Shown here: piece after piece, positions 34,993 through 44,561 of the stretch
Layout of the letters: each line of letters opens with the position of its first letter
Position numbering within the stretch: the stretch's first letter is position 1
Origin: Petroclostridium sp. X23
GTDB taxonomy: Bacteria > Bacillota > Clostridia > SK-Y3
DNA: 64,000 nt
Assembly (NCBI RefSeq): GCF_030013905.1
Contig: NZ_CP124862.1
Location: 4,529,051 to 4,593,050, forward strand
Reading direction: 5' to 3'
Translations under genes and position numbers: made by a program
The notes under the pieces: model-generated
Databases searched by the model: none
Told to the model about the DNA's origin: nothing
What the model saw: the letters and a program-made list of their open reading frames with translations, nothing else

Positions 34993-37058
34993 CTTACATT
35001 CAGCATGAATAAATTACCACTACCCTTTTATGTTGCGTAGCGATATATCAACTTGCTAATGAGCATGATTACGGTCAGAATTAGTGGATTTACCATAGCT
35101 TACGTAAAAAAAGCGCACTGAACCAAGGTATACCACTAACTCCGGCAACCCAATATATCCCTTTTATTAATAATACATTTTCGAGATTACTATGGATGTC
35201 GTGTTAACTGTCATTCTAAGAATTCTTCAATGTCTATATCTAGCAGTTCCAGCACTGTTGTTACAGTTAATTGTTGGTGTTCGCTATAAAACCCATAACT
35301 GTAGGTATCTTCTTGTTCTTTCACAAAGTATGCTTTTTCTAAAGCTTCAAGCACATATTTGATGGTAGGGTTTTCAAGCTTCTTGTTATTCCAGCCAATA
35401 CGTGGAAGCTCCTCTTCTGATTCATTGATACTTTTACGAATCTTGTACTGAACAATTGCACGAATCAGAAGTGAGATGTTCATGAGCATGACCAAGGCAT
35501 TAATTCGCTCTGGCGTTTTTAAAAAGATTGAAGCTGCAAGTGCAGGTTCTTTCAACAGTCTAAACTGCGCCTCAACAACAGTTTGTTCTTTGTACTGACG
35601 GAGGATCTCCTTGCCATCAAATTCTGTCTCATGAATACTTGTGATCAGCACGAAGCATTCTTCTTCGTGTTTTAGTTTCTCCACAGCTGTAGCATTTTCT
35701 GCTTGTATGTGTACAGTTACACGCCAAGATATTACGATAACTGGAGGTTTAGGATTTTTTCCCGGATTACCACGTGGTCTTTTTTCTGTTTTTTCTTCCT
35801 TGAAACAGACGTCAAATAGAAAAAGACTCTTCTTGTGAGCTTTTTCAAAGCGAGCCCACTCTTCACGGGCATCCGCTTCACAAACAAATACTTTGCCCGA
35901 TAATGTCAGGATATCTTTTTTAAGCTCCATACGTTGCTTCTCCAGCTTATGCTCAAAACGATCTTTTCCCGCACTACTGCGGACAACAATAAACCGGGTA
36001 TCACAATTTTCAACAGCCTCCATAAACTCCTGCATTTCATAGGTACATGCGTTCTTGCCAGAACCTATCTGACCGATATCAGTCCATTGATCAAATTTAT
36101 AAGCTTTCTCGATCAGTCTTCCGGCAACCTTGCCGTAAAAATTTGCAGGACACCGCGATATGAACCGTATCCTGTTGTCTGGATCGGTAAGCTGCTTGAA
36201 CGTTGGCAGATTAATAAGCTTAGAGTCAGCAATATAAGTTACTTCATTCAAACAATCTCCGAATATTTGCTTTGTAAGGGCTAAGGCTTTTTGATTCCAT
36301 TCAATATCGGAAGTATTTCCATCCATAGTTGAACTGGCTACGGCAATACCATGTTCATTGACAATCTTACCTACTACGGCCTGTTTGCAATGCGGAAGGT
36401 GATCCTTGTTATATCCTTTGGTGATGTTCAAAGCACCCTCCGGCGCATCGTCGCACATATATTGCCCATAAAAGGACAATGTTGTTGTATCAGAATGCAG
36501 CCGATTGAAAGCAATATGAAACACGCTGTACATAGACAAACAGATAGATGAAAACAATCCTTCAGGTTTAGCTTCACTGATTCGGTCTAATGCACGTGCG
36601 ATGGAATAGTCATTTAAGTGTTCTGGCATAACCCCTTTGCCAAACAATGCTTCAGTATCATAACCGGCAAATGCCCGCTTGATCCTGTAAAGTGGGGCTC
36701 GTACCTGCATAAATGTTGCCAATATCACGGCCTTAGCTAAATTACCGGGAGACACTTTCCAATGACTTTCATCCCATTCAACACTACCATCTATGAATTC
36801 AACAAAACCAATGAGTTTTAAAAACTTGTTTGCAAGCAGTAAAGCAAAAGGAAGGATCAAAGGTTGCTCTACTTTTGCCGGATGCAGTATAGTAATTTTA
36901 CGCTTTTTATTTCTTTTGTGTTTATGTGACTTCTTTGAAGCTTTTGCCATACGAATCACTCCTATAATTTTGTATATAAAAGAGATTCGCCAAAAGTTCT
37001 AAATTCCATTCAAGTTTACATAAATAATGCATGGTAATTTATTCATGCTGAATGTGAG
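34993..37058. mobile_element. IS1634-like insertion sequence with terminal repeats
   Basis: The ends are inverted repeats of about 27 bp (left CTTACATTCAGCATGAATAA..., right its complement with one mismatch, 37032-37058). Both sides are flanked by TTAATA (34987-34992 and 37059-37064), a likely 6-bp target duplication. One transposase gene fills the inside. The ~190 bases between the left end and the gene hold no ORF. The right end abuts a truncated aminotransferase. Confidence 0.85.
35211..36950 (-). CDS. IS1634-family transposase
   Basis: ATG 36950 on the minus strand follows TAGGAGTG; the GTG at 36959 is less likely. The 579 residues include a basic N-terminus, a DUF4277-like region (FVEFIDGSVEWDESHW), and a DDE core (FNRLHSDTTTLSFYGQYM; NEVTYIADSKLINLPTF; late acidic motif YKEQTVVEAQFRLLKEP). 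It is intact and of normal length for the family. Confidence 0.9.
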   Translation of the reverse strand: MAKASKKSHKHKRNKKRKITILHPAKVEQPLILPFALLLANKFLKLIGFVEFIDGSVEWDESHWKVSPGNLAKAVILATFMQVRAPLYRIKRAFAGYDTEALFGKGVMPEHLNDYSIARALDRISEAKPEGLFSSICLSMYSVFHIAFNRLHSDTTTLSFYGQYMCDDAPEGALNITKGYNKDHLPHCKQAVVGKIVNEHGIAVASSTMDGNTSDIEWNQKALALTKQIFGDCLNEVTYIADSKLINLPTFKQLTDPDNRIRFISRCPANFYGKVAGRLIEKAYKFDQWTDIGQIGSGKNACTYEMQEFMEAVENCDTRFIVVRSSAGKDRFEHKLEKQRMELKKDILTLSGKVFVCEADAREEWARFEKAHKKSLFLFDVCFKEEKTEKRPRGNPGKNPKPPVIVISWRVTVHIQAENATAVEKLKHEEECFVLITSIHETEFDGKEILRQYKEQTVVEAQFRLLKEPALAASIFLKTPERINALVMLMNISLLIRAIVQYKIRKSINESEEELPRIGWNNKKLENPTIKYVLEALEKAYFVKEQEDTYSYGFYSEHQQLTVTTVLELLDIDIEEFLE

Positions 37059-37064
37059 TTAATA

Positions 37065-37501
37065 GACAACATGTAATAAGATATAAGTACCATATGAGCG
37101 ATATTAATGCAGCAATAGGACTTGCACAGTTGAAAAAATTGGATCAACTAAATGAGAAAAGGAAAAAAATCGCCCAAAAATACACCGAATCATTTAAGGC
37201 TGTGGAGTGGTTGGAGATTCCCAATGAAAAGTTATATGCAGAGAGCAGTTGGCATTTGTACCAGGTAAAATTGCCAACCCAAGAAATGCGAGATAGCTTG
37301 ATTAATCATCTAAAAGAGCAGGATATCTCACCGGGAGTACATTACATGCCTATCCATATGCATCCATGCTATAGAAGTGTTAGGGCGAATGTACCTATTG
37401 CGAGTGAGATATGGAAAAGGATTCTAACGCTTCCTGTATATCCTGACATGCAAGAAGCTGAGACCGAAAAAGTGATCGATGCGGTAAAACAACATTTTTA
37501 G
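37065..37501 (+). pseudogene. DegT/DnrJ/EryC1-type sugar aminotransferase, 5' truncated
   Basis: Only the C-terminal part remains. It runs from RYKYHMSDINAAIGLAQL through YAESSWHLYQVKLPT and HYMPIHMHPCYR to a normal end. The typical protein is ~370 residues; the PLP-lysine half is missing. The family transfers an amino group to NDP-4-keto or 3-keto sugars. The open frame starts just right of the IS duplication, and nothing like its N-terminus lies left of the IS. It heads the glycan operon and is 14 bases from the next gene. Confidence 0.85.
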
Positions 37502-37514
37502 GAGTGATGTCAAT

Positions 37515-38522
37515 ATGAGAATAGGTTTTCCTATATCACCGGAGGGTCCGGGAGGAGTGCGAACATGGGTTAAAATATTCAGCGATTATTGTATTGCTAA
37601 GGGTGACGCCGTGTCCTATTCAATCAGTGACCCCGTCGATGTATTTATTACACTTGCGAATCTTTCGTCATTATCTAAGTTGAAAGAACATAAGGAAAGA
37701 GGGGCTAAAATCATTCACAGGATGGACGGCATTTTCTTTAAATATCTTTATGATGATCAGAATTATATAAAAAAGTTTAACCAAGAGATCAGAGATTCTA
37801 TAGAAATTGCTGACTTAGTGATATATCAAAGTGATTTTTCCAAGAAGATCACATCTTTCTTATTTGACGGAAAAGACATTCCGGGAGTGATTATATATAA
37901 CGGGGCAGATCCGAATATATTTAAACAGGAAGGAAGTATATTGTCAAGACCGGATAATAAAAAAATAGTACTATCTATTGCTTATTGGGGCACTCCCTTA
38001 ATGGCGGATTATAGTATAAAAAATATATTGGCTGTGGCTTCATCGCTTAGGGAACGGAAAGACATTGAGTTTTGGATTTTAGGCGCCGCTTATCCTAAAA
38101 CCGAGAAGTTCATACATGAAGCGGCGTTGCCTAATGTGACACGCTATGAGTTGAGAAATCCTGTTAAACATGAGAATATGCCTGAATATATCAGGACAGC
38201 AGATATAATCCTTCATATCCGTCCTAATGAAGCATGCTCTAATTTAATCATAGAAGCTTTGCACGTAGGAAAACCGGTTGTGGGCTTAGATCTTGGCGGG
38301 ACTTCAGAAGTATTGGGAGATGCAGGATTAACAGCCCAATGTGTACAATCTTTTGAAACATTTCCTGAGGTGAATGTGAAAGATCTTACCGGTAAAATTG
38401 AAAAGACCCTGCAAGAGTATGATCATTATAAGGTAAAGGTAAAAGAACGTGCACAACTGTTTTTGCAGGAAGAAATGTGTGGAAAATACTATGAACAAAT
38501 CAATACTCTTATGAATACCTAA
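37515..38522 (+). CDS. glycosyltransferase, GT4-like
   Basis: ATG 37515 follows AGGAGTGATG. The 335 residues show a GT-B pattern: an N-terminal FPISPEGPGGVRTWVKIFSD, then IIHRMDGIFFKYLYDD, and the C-terminal donor-binding stretch ADIILHIRPNEACSNLIIEA with LGGTSEVLGDAG. The donor and acceptor are unknown. It is in an apparent operon with the aminotransferase remnant and the following two transferases. Confidence 0.82.
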   Translation: MRIGFPISPEGPGGVRTWVKIFSDYCIAKGDAVSYSISDPVDVFITLANLSSLSKLKEHKERGAKIIHRMDGIFFKYLYDDQNYIKKFNQEIRDSIEIADLVIYQSDFSKKITSFLFDGKDIPGVIIYNGADPNIFKQEGSILSRPDNKKIVLSIAYWGTPLMADYSIKNILAVASSLRERKDIEFWILGAAYPKTEKFIHEAALPNVTRYELRNPVKHENMPEYIRTADIILHIRPNEACSNLIIEALHVGKPVVGLDLGGTSEVLGDAGLTAQCVQSFETFPEVNVKDLTGKIEKTLQEYDHYKVKVKERAQLFLQEEMCGKYYEQINTLMNT

Positions 38523-38535
38523 GGCGGTGATAAAA

Positions 38536-39561
38536 TTGAACATTAAGTTTTTTTTATCGGATGTGGAAATGGCGCCTACTACCATCGCCGGAAAACAATT
38601 GGCAAAAGCGCTGCAAGACCAAGGCTATAATGTAGAAATCGTACAGGATGCAAATAAAAAGAAAAATATATTAATCAATGCGGATTGTGATGTAATATTT
38701 TTCCAAAAGACATTTTATCCGGGACACAAATATGAAGATGTGGAGCATCTAAAAGGAAAAGTTTATTTGATTTATATTGATGATGATTTTTTAGGCATGA
38801 ACCAGGTGCCCCATTTGAAAGCATTGGATATAGCTGACTTGATTTTAGTCGGCAACCAAAAGCATGCTCAGTTATTGAAAGATTATACTAAGATACCGGG
38901 AGAAGTCATCTATTCCATTTCGGATTTCCAGAACTATCCTTATGTATCTTTTGAGGAAAGAAATAATCATCCTCTTAAGATATTTTGGCAGCAGAACTTA
39001 GCTGACGCATATGTACAGGATTTGTTGATGGTGAAAGATACTTTAATCCGGATTTATGAGAATTATAATGTTGAAATCCGGTTATACGGCTGGCATCAAG
39101 GCAGACACTATGGCTGGCCTGATAAAAGCATAGAGGTAAGAAAAGAGATGCCCTTTGCAAAGTTTATTCCATTTCAGCCGCTAGAAAACTATTTAAAAGA
39201 AATCGTACCTGAAATATCAAAATGTGATATATGTATTGCGCCATATATAGATATTCCGGATAGATATGGCAAAAGTGCTTATGGGCTAAAAAGGACCATG
39301 ATGATGGGAATTCCTGTTGTTGCTTCTGATTTTGGTGTGCATCAGGAGTTAATTATAGATGGAGTGAACGGATATTTAGCAAAAGATGAGGATGAATGGT
39401 ATGCAAAAATTGAAGACCTGATTTTAAAACCGGAGTTACGAAGAAAGTTTTCGTTAAATGCCAGGAATGCCGTAGAAAGCCAATATAGCTACCAAAAATG
39501 CGTAGATGTTTTTCTAGAGGCACTTAAAAAACATATTCCTCCGTTTATCACTCAATCTTAG
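38536..39561 (+). CDS. glycosyltransferase, GT4/CgeB-like
   Basis: TTG 38536 is preferred because AAGGCGGTGAT lies at the right distance; a GTG at 38527 is the alternative. The 341 residues have a GT-B fold with an N-terminal IAGKQLAKALQDQGYNVEIV and a C-terminal SAYGLKRTMMMGIPVVASDF, then VHQELIIDGVNGYLAKDEDE. It follows the previous gene after 13 bases. Confidence 0.78.
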   Translation: MNIKFFLSDVEMAPTTIAGKQLAKALQDQGYNVEIVQDANKKKNILINADCDVIFFQKTFYPGHKYEDVEHLKGKVYLIYIDDDFLGMNQVPHLKALDIADLILVGNQKHAQLLKDYTKIPGEVIYSISDFQNYPYVSFEERNNHPLKIFWQQNLADAYVQDLLMVKDTLIRIYENYNVEIRLYGWHQGRHYGWPDKSIEVRKEMPFAKFIPFQPLENYLKEIVPEISKCDICIAPYIDIPDRYGKSAYGLKRTMMMGIPVVASDFGVHQELIIDGVNGYLAKDEDEWYAKIEDLILKPELRRKFSLNARNAVESQYSYQKCVDVFLEALKKHIPPFITQS

Positions 39562-39602
39562 TAGTTGTTGATGTTATTACTATTTTAGAGAAGGAAGGCA
39601 CT

Positions 39603-40625
39603 ATGAAGATATTATTTGTATATTCTGATAAAAATTGTGCGTGTACTAAAAAAGCATGCTTCGAACTGGCGAAAGGATTAAAGAAATATTCCGATAACAT
39701 GATTATTCATTATACGCAGTTAGAGGAAAACCACATCATTGAACATGATGTGATCATTTTTCAACGGATAGGAGCGAATGCCGTCATCATTTCAAAAGAG
39801 GAAGAAAAAAAGATGTTTGGCTTGATCGATAAGTTTAAAAATATCCGGGTATTTATCTATCTTATTGATGATGCTGTTTTAGAGGACCAAGAAGAGCTGC
39901 CAAAAAGAATGTCGGCACATTGCAATGCTGTTATTTGCTCTACTAATAAGATGAAACAGATTCTTTTTGAATACAACAAAAATGTATATGTTATGAGGAC
40001 ATTTGCTGATATGGAAGAGATAGAATCTGTCCAGAAAACTGATTTTTATGGTTTTAACATTTTGTGGGCAAGTACGGGAGGTCTAGGGTTGGACATTGTG
40101 CCTTCCATTATTGCAAATACATTAAAAGAACTGGATGTGCGATTTATTTGCATTGGAGGAGGAGCAAGATATATTGATAAGGGTGAAAAGATCATCAGGT
40201 ATCCGATTATTCCTTTTGAGAAGTTTGTATCTTATTTGAAAGGGTGCCAGTTATTAATCAATCCTATGTCACTCATAGAAAAGAGTATTCGCGTTGTAGA
40301 AGAAAGAAGCAAGAAAAGTGTAAAAGAATTTTTAGATTGTAAGTCGGAGATAAAATATGTGCTTGCAGGTGCTGCCAAAACAGCCATCATGTCAAGCAAA
40401 ACCGAATCGTATCAATATGCTGTCCGAAGCAATGAAAATGGAGTTTTAGTGGATGATACGGTATCAGATTGGGTGGAAGCCATTAAGAAGGTCTACTATG
40501 ACCAAGGATTTCGTGAGAAGATTGCGGCGAATGCTTATAATGATGTGATACAACACTATTCTTTGGATTATGCAGCACGGCGAGCTATCCAAATATGCAA
40601 CATGTGTATTAAAAAAAATTCCTAA
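39603..40625 (+). CDS. glycosyltransferase-like protein
   Basis: ATG 39603 follows GAAGGAAGG. The 340 residues have a GT-B-like layout: an N-terminal FVYSDKNCACTKKACFELAK, a Cys-containing segment (AHCNAVICSTNKMKQI), and a C-terminal TESYQYAVRSNENGVLVDDT. It is related in layout to the two preceding genes. No specific substrate can be read. Confidence 0.7.
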   Translation: MKILFVYSDKNCACTKKACFELAKGLKKYSDNMIIHYTQLEENHIIEHDVIIFQRIGANAVIISKEEEKKMFGLIDKFKNIRVFIYLIDDAVLEDQEELPKRMSAHCNAVICSTNKMKQILFEYNKNVYVMRTFADMEEIESVQKTDFYGFNILWASTGGLGLDIVPSIIANTLKELDVRFICIGGGARYIDKGEKIIRYPIIPFEKFVSYLKGCQLLINPMSLIEKSIRVVEERSKKSVKEFLDCKSEIKYVLAGAAKTAIMSSKTESYQYAVRSNENGVLVDDTVSDWVEAIKKVYYDQGFREKIAANAYNDVIQHYSLDYAARRAIQICNMCIKKNS

Positions 40626-40656
40626 TATGCCGGAAGATACTTTGGGAGGAATGCCA

Positions 40657-41241
40657 ATGATGCAGGGAATATTGGTTGATTTGACACCGTTGTCAAAAGA
40701 ATATATTGATGTGATAAGAAATTGGAGAAATAGTCCGGATGTTTACAGGTATTTATTTTCACATTATTTTATTACTCCCGAACAGCAGCAAAGTTGGTAT
40801 GAAAACTTACTTCGCGATAAAAGCAAGTTATATATGATGGTGATAGAAAAAAAAGATATGAAGCCTGTGGGGTTAGTTTGGCTCAATAATATCGATAATC
40901 TACACCGTACTGCTGAATGGGGATTCTTTATGGGGAGCAAAGAAGGCCGAAATGCCGGATATGCAGTGGAAGCCGAATATCTTTTGATTAAATATGCTTT
41001 TGAATATCTGAATCTTCATAGACTTTACGGACACGTCTTTACATTTAATAAAAAGGTAATATCCATGCATAAGCGGTTTGGTTTCCAACTAGAAGGAATC
41101 TTAAGGGAACATGTTTACCATGAAGGAGAATATAAAAATGTTGCTGTTGTAGGATTATTGAAGCAAGAATATTTTGCGCAGCAACCGGTTTATAAAAAAA
41201 TGATTGATATGTTTAGGAAGAGCAGTACTTTTACTGAATAA
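40657..41241 (+). CDS. GNAT N-acyltransferase (RimJ/RimL/PseH-like)
   Basis: The start is chosen at ATG 40657, seven bases after GGGAGG; upstream in-frame codons overlap the previous gene. The 194 residues show GNAT features: PVGLVWLNNIDNLHRTAEWG, NAGYAVEAEYLLIKYAFEYL, and LHRLYGHVFTFNKKVISMHK. Members such as PseH acylate the amino group of nucleotide-linked amino sugars. Its place next to an ACP and KAS III suggests it may use acyl-ACP rather than only acetyl-CoA (inference). Confidence 0.82.
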   Translation: MMQGILVDLTPLSKEYIDVIRNWRNSPDVYRYLFSHYFITPEQQQSWYENLLRDKSKLYMMVIEKKDMKPVGLVWLNNIDNLHRTAEWGFFMGSKEGRNAGYAVEAEYLLIKYAFEYLNLHRLYGHVFTFNKKVISMHKRFGFQLEGILREHVYHEGEYKNVAVVGLLKQEYFAQQPVYKKMIDMFRKSSTFTE

Positions 41242-41285
41242 ATAAAACTACTATTTGTGATTTATAAAAAGGAGGCCTTTAGAAT

Positions 41286-41513
41286 ATGACACAACAACAG
41301 GTTATTGAGTTTTTGGAAGAGATATTGGAGGTGGAAGCCGGTTCTATTCAAGCAGAACAATCATTGGATGATATCGATGAATGGGATTCGGTAGCCGCAC
41401 TTTCTTTTGCTGTAGGTTTGGATGAATTTTTTGGAAAACCTATTAAGGTATCCGATATTGCCAGCTGTAGTACAGTAAAAGATTTAATAGGTATTGCATT
41501 AGGGGATGAGTAG
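41286..41513 (+). CDS. acyl carrier protein
   Basis: ATG 41286 follows AAAAAGGAGG. The 75-residue acidic helical protein has the phosphopantetheine serine Ser35 in DEWDSVAAL, the ACP signature. A dedicated ACP in a glycan operon points to a special acyl group. Its end overlaps the KAS III start by eight bases, so the two are translationally coupled. Confidence 0.92.
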   Translation: MTQQQVIEFLEEILEVEAGSIQAEQSLDDIDEWDSVAALSFAVGLDEFFGKPIKVSDIASCSTVKDLIGIALGDE

Positions 41514-42543
41514 TGATATGCCGCAAGTATATATTACGGGAATAGAATATTATTTGCCTCAAGACACTTTGGATAATGAGCAATTGGCGCTTGTCTATAA
41601 AGATTGGGATGCAAAAAAAATTTATAAGAAGATTGGAATTCAAAAGAGGCATATTGCTTCAAAAGATGAATGTGCATCCGATTTAGCTGAAAAGGCAGCG
41701 CTAAAATTATTTGAAAAATATAATATAGATGCCGGTGATATAGACTTTGTTATATTGTGTACCCAAAGCCCCGATTATATTTTACCGACTACCGCTTGCA
41801 TACTGCAGCACCGTTTAGGTATTCCGAAGTATGCCGGTGCCTTCGACTTTAATTTAGGATGTTCGGGGTATATATATGGGTTAAGCATAGCCAAGGGATT
41901 GATTATGGCAGGGATATGCAGCAATGTATTACTCATTATGGCAGAGACTTATACAAAGCATATATGTGATATGGATAAGAGTACCAGGAGTATTTTTGGA
42001 GATGGTGCTGCTGCAGTAATGATTAGCAGTCAATGTATGTCAGAATACTTTTCTATAGGAGAATTTGTCTTGGGAACCGATGGTTCAGGAGCGAACAATC
42101 TCATTATTCCGGCAGGAGGAACAAGAATGCCCAGGGATGATGACACTGCTCTATTAACTACAGATCAGAACAACAATACAAGAAGTATGAACCACTTATA
42201 CATGAACGGTCCGGAAATCTTTGACTTTGCAGTAAGAACGGTACCTAATCTGGTACAAGACACTTTATTAAAGCACAATATGGGAGTAGAAGAGATAGAG
42301 CTATTTATTTTCCACCAAGCCAATAAATATATGCTGGAATATCTCAGAAAAAAAATGAAGCTGCCCTCTGATAGATTTTATATGGACATGGAAGATGGTG
42401 GGAATACCGTATCGGCAACCATTCCTATTGCCATAAGAAATGCTTTGAACAAAGGCCTTATAAAGCCCGGATATAAAATTATGCTGATAGGCTTTGGAGT
42501 AGGTTATTCATGGGGCGGTACTGTAGTTTCATATCATGCTTAG
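41506..42543 (+). CDS. 3-oxoacyl-ACP synthase III (FabH-like)
   Basis: ATG 41506 (or 41518) starts a 345-residue thiolase-fold enzyme. The catalytic triad is visible: Cys119 in NLGCSGYIYG, His270 in FIFHQANKYM, Asn300 in EDGGNTVSAT. It condenses an acyl-CoA with malonyl-ACP to a 3-oxoacyl-ACP. It is coupled to the ACP and separated from the SDR only by a palindromic element, suggesting a small acyl-building module. Confidence 0.92.
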   Translation: MSSDMPQVYITGIEYYLPQDTLDNEQLALVYKDWDAKKIYKKIGIQKRHIASKDECASDLAEKAALKLFEKYNIDAGDIDFVILCTQSPDYILPTTACILQHRLGIPKYAGAFDFNLGCSGYIYGLSIAKGLIMAGICSNVLLIMAETYTKHICDMDKSTRSIFGDGAAAVMISSQCMSEYFSIGEFVLGTDGSGANNLIIPAGGTRMPRDDDTALLTTDQNNNTRSMNHLYMNGPEIFDFAVRTVPNLVQDTLLKHNMGVEEIELFIFHQANKYMLEYLRKKMKLPSDRFYMDMEDGGNTVSATIPIAIRNALNKGLIKPGYKIMLIGFGVGYSWGGTVVSYHA

Positions 42544-42699
42544 GAATGACGGAATAATAATACCCGATTTTCAAGCGAGGGATTTTTTGATAGTGCAAGG
42601 CGGAGAAGGTGCGAATATCTATATATTTAAGCGGACGACAACGAAGCAATATCGAAAAATAGCCGCTTGAAAAATGGGAAATTATTATTTCGTCATTCC
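42543..42699. repeat. 157-bp palindromic MITE-like element
   Basis: It starts GGAATGACGGAATAATAAT and ends with the near-complement ATTATTATTTCGTCATTCC. The arms continue inward (ATTTTCAAGCG / CGCTTGAAAAAT; TTTTTTGATA / TATCGAAAAA), so the whole forms one long hairpin. It holds no ORF. It overlaps the KAS III stop and separates it from the SDR. Confidence 0.75.
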
Positions 42700-42743
42700 T
42701 TGATGATTGGTTTTATGCTTTCATAAGTCGGAGGGATATCGAA

Positions 42744-43511
42744 ATGGATGTAAATCTAATGGACTTATCAAACAAAACAATTATCGTTACAGGTGCCTCG
42801 TCCGGAATAGGCAGGGCATCATGTATTCTTTTTAGCTGCCTAGGAGCTCGGGTCATAATGATTGCACGCAGTGAAGATAAACTAAAGCGAACACAAGAGA
42901 TGTTGGAAGGAGAAGGGCATATCATTTACCCACTGGATTTATCCGATATCAATACCATTCAAACTTCCATTTGTAACATCGCAAGGCAATATGGTCCTCT
43001 TTATGGTTTGGTTCACTGCGCCGGAGTACAGATTACCAGAAGTTTCAGAAATACGTCTATTGCTGATTATTTAAATATGTTTAACATTCATTGTCTTTCT
43101 TTTATTGAGATGGCAAAAGGATTCTCAAAAAAAGGAAACTATGAAAAAGATGGAGCCAGTATTATTGCAATTTCTTCAGTAATGAGTATGATAAATAAAC
43201 CGGGATTGTCGGCTTACAGTGCCAGCAAAAGTGCTCTTAATAGCGCTATAAAGACATTGGCGCTTGAACTGGCCGACAGGAAAATACGAGTTAACAGCAT
43301 ATCACCGGCATGGGTCAAAACAGAACTGTTTGAGAACTATTCGAAATTTTTATCAGAGAAACAGATTCAAGATATCATATCGGAACACCCGCTGGATATG
43401 GGTGAGCCGGAAGATGTGGCTAATGCCGCAGCATTTTTGCTGTCCAAAGCAGGCAAGTGGACCACGGGAAGTAATTTGATTATAGATGGAGGTTATTCAA
43501 TAAAAAAGTAA
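42744..43511 (+). CDS. SDR oxidoreductase (FabG-like)
   Basis: ATG 42744 follows GGAGGGATATCGAA. The 255 residues have the NAD(P)-binding TGASSGIG (16-23), CAGVQITRS, catalytic Ser144/145, Tyr158 and Lys162 (AYSASKSAL), and the C-terminal GSNLIIDGGYSIKK. FabG-like enzymes reduce 3-oxoacyl-ACP to 3-hydroxyacyl-ACP, which fits the ACP and KAS III next door; a sugar reductase role is the alternative. Confidence 0.88.
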   Translation: MDVNLMDLSNKTIIVTGASSGIGRASCILFSCLGARVIMIARSEDKLKRTQEMLEGEGHIIYPLDLSDINTIQTSICNIARQYGPLYGLVHCAGVQITRSFRNTSIADYLNMFNIHCLSFIEMAKGFSKKGNYEKDGASIIAISSVMSMINKPGLSAYSASKSALNSAIKTLALELADRKIRVNSISPAWVKTELFENYSKFLSEKQIQDIISEHPLDMGEPEDVANAAAFLLSKAGKWTTGSNLIIDGGYSIKK

Positions 43512-43526
43512 AAGGAAGGGAATCAT

Positions 43527-44462
43527 ATGTATACCTATTTGGTAACAGGTGGAGCAGGATTTATAGGTTCAAATATCGTAGATGAATTGGTAAGGCAAAA
43601 ACAGAAGGTTGTAGTACTTGATAATCTTTCAACAGGAACGCTGGAAAACTTAAAAGGCAGCATTGGTAAGGTGAAGTTTATTCAGGGTGATATAACAGAC
43701 TTAAATACCTGCAGGGAAGCTATGAAAAATGTGGATTATGTCATACACCAAGCAGCGCTTCCATCAGTCAAAAGATCTATAGATGACATAGTATTATCAA
43801 ATGTAACAAATATTCAGGGTACTTTAAATATACTGGAAGCGGCGAAACAAGAGCAGGTGAAAAAAGTAGTATTTGCATCATCTTCTTCAGTATATGGCAA
43901 TACGGAGGTTCTTCCTAAAGCCGAAAACATGCGGCCGGACCCTCTTTCACCTTATGCGCTGCAAAAACTTACGGGTGAAATGTATTGCAGGATTTTTTAT
44001 CAAATCTATGGTGTGAAAACAGTATGTCTCAGGTATTTTAATGTATTTGGGCCTAGACAAAGTCCTGACTCTGAATATTCTGCGGTTATCCCGATATTTA
44101 TTAATAGGATGCTTCATAAGATGAATCCGGTTATTTATGGAGATGGAAACCAGTCGAGGGATTTTACCTATGTGGATAATGTTGTTAAAGCTAATTTACT
44201 TGCGTGCCTGTCAGAAGGGGTGGGGCATGGAGAAACAATAAATATAGGCGGCGGCTGTAGAACTACGCTAAACGATCTTATCAGTTTTTTATGCGATATG
44301 ACCGGGTATGAATGTACGCCCGATTATACTATGCCTAGAAAAGGAGATGTATCGCACTCATTGGCAGATCTTTCAAAAGCAAAAGAACTCCTGGGATATG
44401 GTGATGTAGTAAGTATTGAAGAAGGCTTGAGGCGAACGGTTGAGTGGTTTAAATTACACTGA
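43527..44462 (+). CDS. UDP-N-acetylglucosamine 4-epimerase-like (WbpP/GalE type)
   Basis: The 311 residues have TGGAGFIGSN (NAD site), YVIHQAALPSVKRSIDD, the SSSSVYG motif with SPYALQK (Tyr/Lys pair), and LRYFNVFGPRQSPDSEYSAV. The HQAALPSV and NVFGPRQ patterns resemble WbpP-type epimerases that interconvert UDP-GlcNAc and UDP-GalNAc. It lies 15 bases after the SDR and before a matching dehydrogenase. Confidence 0.85.
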   Translation: MYTYLVTGGAGFIGSNIVDELVRQKQKVVVLDNLSTGTLENLKGSIGKVKFIQGDITDLNTCREAMKNVDYVIHQAALPSVKRSIDDIVLSNVTNIQGTLNILEAAKQEQVKKVVFASSSSVYGNTEVLPKAENMRPDPLSPYALQKLTGEMYCRIFYQIYGVKTVCLRYFNVFGPRQSPDSEYSAVIPIFINRMLHKMNPVIYGDGNQSRDFTYVDNVVKANLLACLSEGVGHGETINIGGGCRTTLNDLISFLCDMTGYECTPDYTMPRKGDVSHSLADLSKAKELLGYGDVVSIEEGLRRTVEWFKLH

Positions 44463-44561
44463 AATTAGTCCTCTATAACTGAAAATTAACAGTAACGCTA
44501 ATATGTTGGTAGACATATAATGTATTATGTCTGAAATAATAAGCGCAACTGGAGGTTTATC

